Positions 9,611-17,592 of a DNA stretch of 64,000 nt are shown here, in pieces. The notes beneath the pieces are model-generated. The model had not been told where the DNA came from. It did not search any database and worked only from the letters and a program-made list of their open reading frames with translations. Within the stretch, counting starts at the first letter, position 1, and each line of letters starts with the position of its first letter. The stretch is from Bacillus sp. PK3_68 (lineage in GTDB: Bacteria > Bacillota > Bacilli > Bacillales > Domibacillaceae). The position numbers were made by a program, and so were the translations under genes. The stretch is from NCBI RefSeq assembly GCF_003600835.1, contig NZ_NQYC01000001.1, forward strand, positions 1,426,001 through 1,490,000. Direction: 5' to 3'.

Positions 9611-9679
9611 GCTCGTTTATCTTTCCAATTGGTCAGTAAATGTCTCGTTTAGATTAGTCAACGAGCGTTACTGGCCAAT
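9611..9679 (+). promoter_or_regulatory. Leader hairpin between aminotransferase and permease
   Basis: ATTGGTCAGTAA (9628-9639) pairs with TTACTGGCCAAT (9668-9679) with one G-T pair, and inside it CTCGTT (9644-9649) pairs with AACGAG (9660-9665), giving a two-part stem ending 23 nt before the permease ATG. GCTCGTT at 9611-9617 can pair instead with AACGAGC (9660-9666), so two exclusive folds exist. There is no T-run, so it is not a classical terminator; a processing or translational control element is possible. Confidence 0.45.
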
Positions 9680-9702
9680 ATTTTCCAGAGAGGAGAAGCA
9701 TA

Positions 9703-11085
9703 ATGAATGAATATAATTATTCAGCAACTGAAACGAATGGAATCCAAGCCGAGGCATCAGCCCATTCATTAAAAAAAGTTTTAAAAACGCGTGATTTAGT
9801 TATTTTTGGCATGGTATTCATGGCACCTGTTTCAGCCCAGACACTCTTTGGAGAACTGACCCAGCTATCCAAAGGACATGCGGTACTCTCCTATGTAGTA
9901 GGATTAGTGGCTATGATTTTCACCGCTTTTTGTTATGGAAAAATGGCTGGCGCTTTTCCAAAGGCTGGTTCCACTTACAGTTATACTTCCCAAGCCATTC
10001 ATCCGCAACTAGGCTTTATGGCTGGATGGGCGATTTTACTCGATTACTTACTAATTCCGATGCTGCTTTATAAATTAAGTGCTGTCTTTCTGATGGAGCT
10101 CATTCCCTCTGTCCCCTTGTGGATCGTTCTATTGATTTTCGTCGTTCCAGTCACATTAAGTAACTACTTTGGCGCCCGCGTTACCTCGCGTGTGAATATG
10201 TATATGATGCTGCTCATGTTCTTCAGCCTCGCATTATTTATCGGCTTTGCTGTCAAAAGCATCATTTCTTCAGGCGGAATCAGCAGTCTTTTTTCTTTAC
10301 AGGGGATCTATAATCGGGATACTTTCTCAATGAATTCACTGGTTACAGGCGCCTCGATTGCTGTCCTTTCCTATTTGGGATTTGACGCCGTAACAACTAT
10401 GTCTGAAGATTCTAAAGTTACAGGAAAGATGGTCGGCCGCGCCGCTATTCTTTCTTTGTTAATCAGTTCCTTCTTTTATATATGTCAAGTATATTTTGCT
10501 ACACTTGCAGCGCCAGACTTCACTTCATTTGCCTCTCAGGAAACAGCTTTTTTTGAAATTGCTACCGCTGTCGGCGGCAGCCCCCTTGCCACCATTTGTA
10601 CGTTGATTATTGCCGTGTCGGGAATATCAACTGCTTTGGCCGGACAGGCATCCGCTTCTCGAATCTTATTCAGTATGGGTAGCGACAAAATGCTGCCGGA
10701 TTTTTTTGCCCGGCTGCATCCGAAATATCAAACGCCCGTCAACAGTATTGCCTCATTAGCAATAGTCGGCTATATTGGTGCTGTTTTCATTCCTTTATCC
10801 GTTCTTTTCCAGCTGATTGTCATAGGAGCCCTCTTTGGTTTTGTTTGTGTTAACCTTTCAGTCGTCAAAGAGTTCTACTTTCGTCGGAAAGAAAGGCAGG
10901 GATGGCAATTCATCACCAATTTGTTATTTCCGCTGCTCGGTCTCTCTGTCTGCGTTTACATTTTCTTTGGTATTAGCCCGATTGGAAAAACGATTGGTTT
11001 CATCTGGTTGTCCGCTGGTTTTTGCCTGTTAATGTACACCTTGAAATTTCTAAAAAGAGAGATTTCTATCTTTGAAAACCTGTAA
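9703..11085 (+). CDS. APC-family amino acid/amine permease
   Basis: 460-residue polytopic membrane protein with about 12 hydrophobic helices. The N-terminal segment DLVIFGMVFMAPVSAQTLFG and the FPKAGSTYSYTSQAIHPQLG region are typical of the amino acid-polyamine-organocation (APC) superfamily, which imports amino acids or amines by proton coupling or exchange. AGAGGAG sits at the right distance from the ATG. Its place directly after the aminotransferase, under the same predicted regulator, suggests it imports that enzyme's substrate (for example an omega-amino acid or polyamine). Its natural terminator was split by the insertion sequence that follows. Confidence 0.87.
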   Translation: MNEYNYSATETNGIQAEASAHSLKKVLKTRDLVIFGMVFMAPVSAQTLFGELTQLSKGHAVLSYVVGLVAMIFTAFCYGKMAGAFPKAGSTYSYTSQAIHPQLGFMAGWAILLDYLLIPMLLYKLSAVFLMELIPSVPLWIVLLIFVVPVTLSNYFGARVTSRVNMYMMLLMFFSLALFIGFAVKSIISSGGISSLFSLQGIYNRDTFSMNSLVTGASIAVLSYLGFDAVTTMSEDSKVTGKMVGRAAILSLLISSFFYICQVYFATLAAPDFTSFASQETAFFEIATAVGGSPLATICTLIIAVSGISTALAGQASASRILFSMGSDKMLPDFFARLHPKYQTPVNSIASLAIVGYIGAVFIPLSVLFQLIVIGALFGFVCVNLSVVKEFYFRRKERQGWQFITNLLFPLLGLSVCVYIFFGISPIGKTIGFIWLSAGFCLLMYTLKFLKREISIFENL

Positions 11086-11092
11086 ATATAAA

Positions 11093-11118
11093 AAGCTATC
11101 TCTGAAAAGAGATAGCTT
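11093..11118. repeat. Left copy of 26-bp target duplication (terminator hairpin)
   Basis: A perfect palindrome: 11-base arms AAGCTATCTCT and AGAGATAGCTT around a GAAA loop. It is the 3' hairpin of the permease gene, but on the plus strand it now runs into the insertion sequence (CAGTTTG) instead of a T-run. An identical copy is at 12869-12894. Confidence 0.9.
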
Positions 11119-11130
11119 CAGTTTGTCGAC

Positions 11131-11168
11131 AAAAGGGGTTCGGAATAGTCTTATTCCGAACCCCTTTT
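11131..11168. terminator. Bidirectional terminator inside the IS left end
   Basis: AAAAGGGGTTCGGAATA pairs perfectly with the 17 bases at 11152-11168 around a 4-base loop, with A-runs and T-runs on both sides. It lies after the transposase stop (11228, minus strand) and also faces transcripts from the permease gene, whose own hairpin lost its T-tract when the IS inserted. Confidence 0.85.
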
Positions 11169-11227
11169 GATTTTTCGGTAGTTTTAAAGCCATTCGAGAG
11201 AAAGATAGACCTCTCCGAGGTCATCAT

Positions 11228-12586
11228 TTAAGCCATTTCTGGTTCTCGCCAAGTCCAGCTGGCCATTTTCTTGAGATTCATGGCAGCGAAAGTAAGCATC
11301 GCTTGCATCGACAATTTTTTAAGTCCCCTTAACGTTGTCCAACGCATGCCATGCTTTTCTTTTGCATCTGCGAATACACGCTCAATCGTTTCTTTTCGCT
11401 CCGCATAAATCGCTTTAACTTCTTCGTGGTGGCGAAGATGGTCGGCCTCTTCCATATATTTCTGCCAAATATGGCGTGTCACCACTTTTTGATGATCTCT
11501 GCTTTCCGTGCATTTAGCTAAAAAAGGGCAGGAGGTACAAACCTGTTTGGGTGATCTGTATTCACGATAGCCTTCCTTATTCGTCGTTGAGTAATTCAAT
11601 ACTTCCCCTGCCGGACAAAGGTAACAGTCAAAATGTTCATCGTACACATAGTCATGCTTTCTGAAGAAGCCCTCTTTTGTGCGCGGCCGTGTATAAGGCA
11701 AAGCAGGTGTCATGCCGTTTTCCATTAAATAACTGGCAATGGCAGGTGTTTTGTAAGCTCCATCTGCACCAACAGCTTTAGGTTTTCCTACCTTTTCTAT
11801 CACTTTCTCCATTAACGGCTCTAAGATCTGGCTGTCATGTGTGTTGCTTGGTGTGACCATTGTGCCAATTACGAATCCCTTACGGTCTGCGGCCGCGTGA
11901 AAGGAATAGGCAAATTGTTTGGTTCGTTCGTCTTTAACGTAGTAGCCACTGTCCGGATCGGTTGTACTTTCCTTGATTTCTTTCGTTTCTTCTTTATCGA
12001 ACTTATCTGGCGGGAACGGCTTTTTTCCATGATCCTCTCGGTCCTGATTAATCTCTTCTTGGAGGCGTTCCTGATACGCGCGTGTTTCTTTGCGAACCAT
12101 TTTCTTTTCAAATTTACGCTTATTCGCGCTAGCTTTTACATGAGTGGAATCCACAAAAACGTGCTCCGCACTAATGAGCTTTTTCTCGGCAGCTATTTTT
12201 AAGATACGATAGAAGATCTGTTCAAACAGGTCGGTATCTTTAAAGCGACGCTCGTAGTTCTTACCGAAGGTAGAGAAATGCGGCACTTTATCATGGAATC
12301 CATAACCGAGAAACCAGCGGTAGGCCATATTCGTTTCCACTTCCTCGATCGTCTTGCGTATGGATCGAATGCCAAAGGCATATTGGATAAATATTAGTTT
12401 AATTAAAATAATTGGATCAATGCTTGGGCAGCCCACTTCCGCATACAATCCTTCCACCAAGTCATAAATAAAAGAGAAATCCATCGCTGCCTCCATTTTA
12501 CGGACCAGGTGATTCTCTGGTACAAGCTGGTCTAGAGCGATCATTTCTATTTGATTCCGTTGGATTGGATTGTTTTTCGAAAGCAT
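11228..12586 (-). CDS. IS1182-family DDE transposase
   Basis: About 452 residues. The N-terminal DUF772-like part (IALDQLVPENHLVRKME, FGIRSIRKTIEEVETN) is followed by a DDE catalytic core: first Asp in VFVDSTHVKASANKRK, second in AVGADGAYKT, and Glu in ETIERVFADAKEKHGMRWT. A Cys-rich insertion (YLCPAGE, CTSCPFLAKC) precedes the last motif, as is usual in IS1182 and IS5-like transposases. ATG at 12586 follows GAGG at a good spacing; a GTG three codons earlier is the longer alternative. The frame is uninterrupted and of normal length. Confidence 0.93.
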   Translation of the reverse strand: MLSKNNPIQRNQIEMIALDQLVPENHLVRKMEAAMDFSFIYDLVEGLYAEVGCPSIDPIILIKLIFIQYAFGIRSIRKTIEEVETNMAYRWFLGYGFHDKVPHFSTFGKNYERRFKDTDLFEQIFYRILKIAAEKKLISAEHVFVDSTHVKASANKRKFEKKMVRKETRAYQERLQEEINQDREDHGKKPFPPDKFDKEETKEIKESTTDPDSGYYVKDERTKQFAYSFHAAADRKGFVIGTMVTPSNTHDSQILEPLMEKVIEKVGKPKAVGADGAYKTPAIASYLMENGMTPALPYTRPRTKEGFFRKHDYVYDEHFDCYLCPAGEVLNYSTTNKEGYREYRSPKQVCTSCPFLAKCTESRDHQKVVTRHIWQKYMEEADHLRHHEEVKAIYAERKETIERVFADAKEKHGMRWTTLRGLKKLSMQAMLTFAAMNLKKMASWTWREPEMA

Positions 12587-12661
12587 CTTTCTCACCTCAA
12601 GCGTTTGATCTATTTATTTTAAAACAGGTATGGTTGTACGGCTACTCTAACTTTGTAACCC

Positions 12662-12796
12662 CTGTTGATTGAAATGGATGGCGCAAAGACTCCTGCGGGA
12701 TCAGCGGGACAGGTGAGACCCCGCAGGCGCTTTCACGGCGAGGAGGCTCACCGCCCGCCCCGCGGAAAGCGAAGCGCCTGGAATGGAAATCAACAG
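12662..12796. repeat. 135-bp GC-rich inverted-repeat unit within the IS
   Basis: Starts CTGTTGATT and ends AATCAACAG, with further complementary blocks inward (GGCGC and GCGCC). It is markedly GC-richer than the surroundings and has no frame worth reporting. From memory, similar GC-rich units bordered by CTGTTGATT are common in many Bacillaceae genomes, often near insertion sequences; their function is not established. Here the unit is nested between the transposase start and the right end of the IS. Confidence 0.6.
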
Positions 12797-12868
12797 CCCC
12801 CATTCACAAGCAAAATAAAAAGGACTGTAGACAAACTCTAGAATTTCATTGAGTTTGTCTACAGTCTG

Positions 12869-12894
12869 AAGCTATCTCTGAAAAGAGATAGCTT
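12869..12894. repeat. Right copy of 26-bp target duplication (terminator hairpin)
   Basis: Identical to 11093-11118. On the plus strand this copy is followed by TTTTTATA and so keeps the terminator T-tract, while on the minus strand (for the RDD gene ending at 12938) the hairpin now runs into the IS end. Before insertion the site was one symmetrical two-way terminator. Confidence 0.88.
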
Positions 12895-12937
12895 TTTATA
12901 TACTTTTAAAGCGGACGTTTGCTCCTGAACCCAGCTC

Positions 12938-13366
12938 TTAGAGCGAGATGTTTTCTTCTATTTGAATGTCTTCAGTGGTTACATACGTGCCGGCAATAAA
13001 ATCATGGATGGCGCGCTTGTCATCCCGCAAGCCGACCATGAAGGCGCTGATAATAAGGCCAATACCTAAAGTTAATACGTAAACAAGGCCGGCGACAATT
13101 GTTCTCAGCAACATAGCACCGATTCCTAGTTTTCCCCCATTTACTTTAGCGATACGGACGCCCATAATTTTTTTCCCCACCGTATAGCCGGACCAGACAA
13201 CAGGGATAATTAAAGCGTATACGAGATTCAATATATTCGTAAACGTATCGCCATCCCAATCTCCTGTAATAAAATAACTAATAATGGATAAAGGAACCCC
13301 AATAATAAGTGCATCTAACAAATTGGCAGCTAATCTTCTCCAAAACCCTGCTGGTTGTCTAATCAT
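12938..13366 (-). CDS. RDD-family membrane protein
   Basis: 142 residues with the RDD family signature: Arg and Asp residues in FWRRLAANLLDALIIGVPLS, then two further hydrophobic helices (about 43-62 and 88-110) and the basic stretch TVGKKIMGVRIAK before the last helix. The C-terminal RAIHDFIAGTYVV-like ending is also typical. RDD proteins are small integral membrane proteins of mostly unknown function, some linked to sodium tolerance. AGGAGAG precedes the ATG. It starts 24 nt after the M48 protease gene and is probably its operon partner, so a joint role in membrane protein quality control is possible but only inferred. Confidence 0.88.
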   Translation of the reverse strand: MIRQPAGFWRRLAANLLDALIIGVPLSIISYFITGDWDGDTFTNILNLVYALIIPVVWSGYTVGKKIMGVRIAKVNGGKLGIGAMLLRTIVAGLVYVLTLGIGLIISAFMVGLRDDKRAIHDFIAGTYVTTEDIQIEENISL

Positions 13367-13390
13367 TGAATGCTCTCTCCTTTTTTGTGA

Positions 13391-14797
13391 TTAACTTTCT
13401 CTCTTTAATAATTCAATTATATTACGATTGCCTGTCTCAATTGCATACATTAATGCCGTCATGTTGCCGCTGTCTCTATACGTTGGATCAGCTCCTAGTT
13501 TTAATAGAGCCGCCACTGTAGATTCATCTTCGCTAAAAACAGCGTGCACTAAAGGAGTCGTCTCATCTTCTCCCTCACTTTGATAATTCGGATCTCCTCC
13601 TGCTTTTGCCAGACGTTGCACCATCTCTGCATTCCCTTGCTCGGCCGCCTTTGTAAAAGGAGTCATGCCATAATAGTCTTCCTGGTTAGGGTCTGCTCCA
13701 GCTTTTAGCAACTCATCGACCATTTCTTTATTATTATCAAGCACAGCCCAATGAAGCGGCGTATATCCTTGATTATCCATCGTGTGAACATCTTCGCCTT
13801 TTGTAATAAAAGCAGCAACTGCAGCTGTATCTCCCTTTACCGTTGCTTCAATAATTGGCGGAATAGGCTCTGCATGAGCTTCCTCTTCTTCATAATTTTC
13901 ATAGTCATCGGAAGCGATAAATTCATCAAATTTCTCGAAAGCATATATCATACCAGCCACAAATAAACCGAAAATCAGGGCAATCACTGGTATCCAGAGC
14001 CAAACGACCTTCGATGCTTTTCTTACAATAACTGTTCCCTCAGGCTCATTAAAGAACAAAGCAATCTCATTTATTCGTTTCGGCAAAGGCGGATGAGTAG
14101 AAAGAATCTCACTCAGCCAGACGAAAAAACCCGCTTCATGATTGATTTGATCTAAATATTCATCTCTATTCACCTGTTCGTAAAGCGTCTTACCGACCGC
14201 AAGGATAGTTAAACTCTTTTTAGCCGCCTCCCTATTATCTATATAATATGCAGCGTACCGGTCACATGTGTATTCACAAGCCCGTAAGTATAATTCAGCG
14301 ATGCCCGGAATCCACATAGCAGGCAGAATAAACATTGTTTTTGACAGGTGATTTCGCTTAATGTGAGCCAATTCATGCGCGATAACAAACGTTAATTCAT
14401 CACTATTTTGTTTCTCTGACAGTTCAAAAATCTCAGAGTATAATACAACCATGCTCCGTCCAAAAAAACGGGTGGCAAATGCATTCAATACGCCCTGAGA
14501 CTCTAGGACATATACGTCAGGCACATGTGAAATCTCCATTTTTCGGCATAGTTCTTTTACTTGCTCATATACTTGCGGAAATTGTTTCTCTGTCAACTTG
14601 ACAGCATTCGTCCGTATATACCCAATCGATAGGGCGTGCAAAAATAGCGAAATGGCCATCAAGACTAAAATAATTACAATACCCACAATAGAAATGATTA
14701 AACTGACATACGCAATAAGGCTTATAAGAAGAACAAACCAAAAATATTTTTGCTCATTTTTGTGGATGAGGCTTTTAAGTGGTACATCTTGATTCAT
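13391..14797 (-). CDS. M48 membrane metalloprotease with ankyrin repeats
   Basis: 468 residues. Two N-terminal transmembrane helices (about 17-55) precede an M48 peptidase domain: zinc motif HELAH (in VIAHELAHIKRNHLS), the third ligand Glu in ELYLRACEYTCDRYAA, and STHPPLPKRINEI. A third helix (about 266-288) leads to an acidic linker and four to five ankyrin repeats to the C-terminus (GYTPLHWAVLDNNKEMVDEL, GMTPFTKAAEQGNAEMVQ, NMTALMYAIETGNRNIIELL). M48 enzymes of the HtpX/Ste24 type degrade or process membrane proteins; the fused ankyrin domain would give a protein-binding arm. The fusion is unusual compared with the plain HtpX of Bacillus. It leads a two-gene unit with the RDD protein. Confidence 0.88.
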   Translation of the reverse strand: MNQDVPLKSLIHKNEQKYFWFVLLISLIAYVSLIISIVGIVIILVLMAISLFLHALSIGYIRTNAVKLTEKQFPQVYEQVKELCRKMEISHVPDVYVLESQGVLNAFATRFFGRSMVVLYSEIFELSEKQNSDELTFVIAHELAHIKRNHLSKTMFILPAMWIPGIAELYLRACEYTCDRYAAYYIDNREAAKKSLTILAVGKTLYEQVNRDEYLDQINHEAGFFVWLSEILSTHPPLPKRINEIALFFNEPEGTVIVRKASKVVWLWIPVIALIFGLFVAGMIYAFEKFDEFIASDDYENYEEEEAHAEPIPPIIEATVKGDTAAVAAFITKGEDVHTMDNQGYTPLHWAVLDNNKEMVDELLKAGADPNQEDYYGMTPFTKAAEQGNAEMVQRLAKAGGDPNYQSEGEDETTPLVHAVFSEDESTVAALLKLGADPTYRDSGNMTALMYAIETGNRNIIELLKRES

Positions 14798-14884
14798 TAG
14801 ATTGTCGTAACTCCTTTATTTATCATCATCTTAGAATAACAGTGAAGGGAAGAATATACTATAGGAATATAGTGGTATATTTGG

Positions 14885-15362
14885 TTATAATATAGAAGAA
14901 AGGCAGACAATAAGTCTGTACTCACCATGGATAATCAGGCTCACTGCTATTCGTTTCAAACTATTTAAATAGTTTGATGAACACACGACTAATTTACTAG
15001 AGAGACAGAGCCATTCTGCCTCTGCACTTTTATAAGCAGAACGAGGAGTTGGTGAAGAATAAACGCTGATTCCTGTATTCCTTGCCAATATGATTGCCCG
15101 CATCATGTGGAGAGGATGACTGACAATGGCAAAGCTGGGCATCCCTTGTCTCCTTCGCAGGCTCTTTGCACTGCTTAAGATCTTCTTCAGCACTTCTTGA
15201 TTGTTCATCAATTAAGATAGCTGCAGGGTGCCCATTATGCCCCAGCACATACTCCCCCACCGCTTCTGCCTCGTCCATAACAGTGTGACTTCTTCTTCCA
15301 GCGGTAAGAACAATAGCCATTACACCATTGTTTTCATACAGCCAAACAGCAGAATGCCTTAA
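14885..15362 (-). pseudogene. Remnant of a YdcF/SanA-like (DUF218) protein, frameshifted
   Basis: Two overlapping frames each match part of a DUF218 protein. From about 15362 one frame reads AVWLYENNGVMAIVLTAG, then DEAEAVGEYVL and RSAEEDLKQCKE (the usual helix-sheet-helix core); near 15150 the match moves to another frame, MPSFAIVSHPLHMMRAIILA and VYSSPTPRSAYKS. The normal N-terminus is missing and a TGA at 15363-15365 blocks the first frame. The remnant begins 5 bases after the stop of the half-length MFS gene. DUF218 proteins act in envelope or cofactor metabolism, but this copy is very unlikely to work. Confidence 0.75.
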
Positions 15363-15366
15363 TCAC

Positions 15367-15903
15367 TTAGCTCATGTCTTTTTTTAACAAAATCATCCCG
15401 CTGATCACATAGACAAGGGATGCCAAGTAAAAGATCGTTCCGATCGTGAGGAAGTCAACGATATATCCCGTTAAAATGACCGCCACAGCTGCCCCAATCG
15501 ACGTCCATGTATGATAACTGCCAATTTGCTTTCCTGCTGTCTCCTTCATAACGTGACGGGCAAGTGCTGTTTTTTCCGTATTTTTCTGCAAAGCACCGAG
15601 CAGACCCATGACAATTTGCAGAATATATACTTGCCATGCTTCGGTAACAAGCGGAAAAAACAATAGAGTAACAGCCGTCCCCCATGTATACGTAACAAGC
15701 AGCACTTTATCGCCTAGCTGATCAGCCATTTTTCCAATCATCGGATAAGCTAGAGCAGAAGTTAAGGCAAATAAGCCATAGGCCCAGCCAAATTGAGCAT
15801 AGCTGTCGCCCACATTTCTCAATAGCAGAACATAAAAAGGAAAAATCATGCTGCCAGCCATTATCATTAAGCTTTGTGACAATATAAACCGTTGAAAATT
15901 CAT
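15367..15903 (-). CDS. Half-length MFS transporter (N-terminal six helices)
   Basis: 178 residues with about six transmembrane helices and the MFS motif A-like loop GKMADQLGDKVLL between helices 2 and 3. A complete major facilitator has 12 helices and about 400 residues, so this is only the N-terminal bundle. Its ATG overlaps the stop of the FAD oxidase gene by 4 nt, which implies translational coupling. A broken DUF218 gene lacking its start follows within 5 bases, so I infer a deletion that removed the second half of the transporter and the beginning of the next gene. A naturally short protein working as a dimer cannot be excluded. Confidence 0.72.
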   Translation of the reverse strand: MNFQRFILSQSLMIMAGSMIFPFYVLLLRNVGDSYAQFGWAYGLFALTSALAYPMIGKMADQLGDKVLLVTYTWGTAVTLLFFPLVTEAWQVYILQIVMGLLGALQKNTEKTALARHVMKETAGKQIGSYHTWTSIGAAVAVILTGYIVDFLTIGTIFYLASLVYVISGMILLKKDMS

Positions 15904-17336
15904 TGGCCATACTCCCTGTAAAAAAAGTTCATGAAGCGCTCATCCGGATCATATTTTCTTTTCATGCGAAAAAACTCTTTGCTATGCGGATAAGCAGTAT
16001 CAAACTGGTCCTTCGTTGGGTAGGAATAATAAGGCAAGTAATAACTGCCGTTATGCTGAAGGGTAATATCGATCATCTTACGGATAACTTCTTCCGTTTG
16101 CTTCATATCCTTTGAAGACCTCCCCTGATTAATGAGCAGAACAAGGGCAAACATATCTACTTTCGCATAAGACAAGACAGCTTGTTCATCTTTTCCTACA
16201 TAGCGGACGGTAATATTGAGCAAATTAAAATCCTTTTCATTTTCAAGAACATTCCGCAAATCATCAATATAGTCTGCAAATTCACTGACAGGAACAAAAT
16301 ATTCCTGAAGCACCTCTGTCCGACTGCTGCTTTCATACTCCATAAAAGCTGTTTCTGATCTCATCACATTATTTCTCGTTTCCAGCTTCCCATTTCCCTT
16401 TTTCATATACGTTCGCTGCAGTTCCCAAAATTTATCTTTCCCCCAGTCACTGTATCGGGATAAGCCAAGAAGTAATTTTGGTGCTGCAATGATCCGATCC
16501 TCTTTTAACTGATTATAAGCAGTCAATTTATGTTCATCTTTAGCATTTGTCCAGTCTGTTACATACATTTCTCGTAAAAAGGTGTCAGGTGCAACCGAAA
16601 TGCGGGCAAGATGCATTTTAACTTGCGAGCTATTTACAGCGTTTTGAAAATAGGAAGAATATTGGCTGTAATCTATCACTCTTGTATGTGTTTCATACAG
16701 CTCATCCTTTGCTAATGAAAACGTAACATCGAGAATGATCCCAAATAGACCATAGCCTCCGATAACAAGTGGAAACAGCTCCTTATTTTCTTCTCTGCTC
16801 ACGTTGATAATCTCACCTGCAGCAGTTAGCAGCCGAAACGATTCCACTGTATCAATTAATGAACCATAATGGATATCTCGGCCGTGGACATTGACACTCA
16901 ACGCCCCGCCAATTGTAAAAATATTTTGCGACTGCATGACTTTGACAGAGAGCCCGTATGGATTAATTCGTCGTTGAATATCATCCCATGTAGCTCCAGC
17001 TTGAACAGTAATCGTTTGCCTTTTCGGATCAAACTGAAGAATTTTATTGTACTTTTTCATATCAATGATCGTTCCACCAGGATAATAGGTATGACCTCCC
17101 TGGCTATGCTGCATGCCAGCAATAGAGAGTTTATCACCTGTTCGATTTGCCCGTCGAACCATCTCTTGGAGTTGCTTCTCCCCTTCTGCCTGCTCGATGC
17201 TTTTCACTGCCGTTGGCAACAATTGACCAGCATCACTTGCAATTGGCTGTGAGAATTGTTGCCCGTGCCAATAAACAGATCCTGTAAAAAGAAGCGTATA
17301 TCCAATTAAAAAAGAAGCCATTGCTTTTTTCTTCAT
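15900..17336 (-). CDS. FAD-binding oxidase with N-terminal membrane anchor
   Basis: 478 residues. A hydrophobic N-terminal segment (FLIGYTLLFTGSVYW) suggests a signal anchor, placing the enzyme outside the membrane. The PCMH-type FAD domain follows: AGMQHSQGGHTYYPGG, TITVQAGATWDDIQR and FTIGGALSVNVHGRD. The remainder resembles VAO-family sugar or lactone oxidases such as the DprE1 and aldonolactone oxidase groups; no His or Cys clearly marks covalent FAD. The substrate is unknown. AGGAG precedes the ATG at 9 nt. It heads a unit with the half MFS gene and the broken DUF218 gene, so the pathway is probably damaged. Confidence 0.82.
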   Translation of the reverse strand: MKKKAMASFLIGYTLLFTGSVYWHGQQFSQPIASDAGQLLPTAVKSIEQAEGEKQLQEMVRRANRTGDKLSIAGMQHSQGGHTYYPGGTIIDMKKYNKILQFDPKRQTITVQAGATWDDIQRRINPYGLSVKVMQSQNIFTIGGALSVNVHGRDIHYGSLIDTVESFRLLTAAGEIINVSREENKELFPLVIGGYGLFGIILDVTFSLAKDELYETHTRVIDYSQYSSYFQNAVNSSQVKMHLARISVAPDTFLREMYVTDWTNAKDEHKLTAYNQLKEDRIIAAPKLLLGLSRYSDWGKDKFWELQRTYMKKGNGKLETRNNVMRSETAFMEYESSSRTEVLQEYFVPVSEFADYIDDLRNVLENEKDFNLLNITVRYVGKDEQAVLSYAKVDMFALVLLINQGRSSKDMKQTEEVIRKMIDITLQHNGSYYLPYYSYPTKDQFDTAYPHSKEFFRMKRKYDPDERFMNFFYREYGQ

Positions 17337-17536
17337 AAATAACGTCTCCTGAAAAAATATCTATATTTATCTTATCATAATCATTGGCATTATTTTTCTA
17401 TCAGTGTAAAAAATGGAATCATTTGCTTAATATAGATGGATGACTTTTTAGTAACCCATTTAAAATGCCCCTTTAGAAACTTAATTAGGACATAACGGGC
17501 AAAAACGGATGAGTCTGGCTATGAAAATCCTCACAA

Positions 17537-17587
17537 AAAAGACGCCCTCTAAAAGCAAGATTTGTGAGCTTTCAGAGAGCGTCTTTT
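17537..17587. terminator. Bidirectional terminator after the SLH amidase gene
   Basis: AAAAGACGCCCTCT (17537-17550) pairs with AGAGAGCGTCTTTT (17574-17587) with one mismatch, and AAAGC/GCTTT extend the stem inward. It starts just after the amidase stop (17593, minus strand). The rest of 17337-17592 shows nothing else I recognise. Confidence 0.8.
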
Positions 17588-17592
17588 CAATA

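Larger units (their letters stand above)
11119..12868 (-). mobile_element. IS1182-family insertion sequence, 1750 bp
   Basis: Bounded by imperfect 16-bp terminal inverted repeats (11119-11134 and 12853-12868, about 12 of 16 matching, both starting CAG and containing GACAAA) and flanked by identical 26-bp copies of a terminator hairpin. It carries one transposase gene on the minus strand, a bidirectional terminator near its left end (11131-11168) and a 135-bp GC-rich inverted-repeat unit (12662-12796) between transposase start and right end. The transposase frame is open, so the element may be active. Family assigned from the transposase motifs; ends from the repeats. Confidence 0.9.

Noticed and set aside
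11119-17336. Defence island or genomic island beside the IS
   Set aside because: Genes here (protease, RDD, oxidase, MFS, DUF218) match no known defence module, and no integrase, tRNA or phage gene is present.
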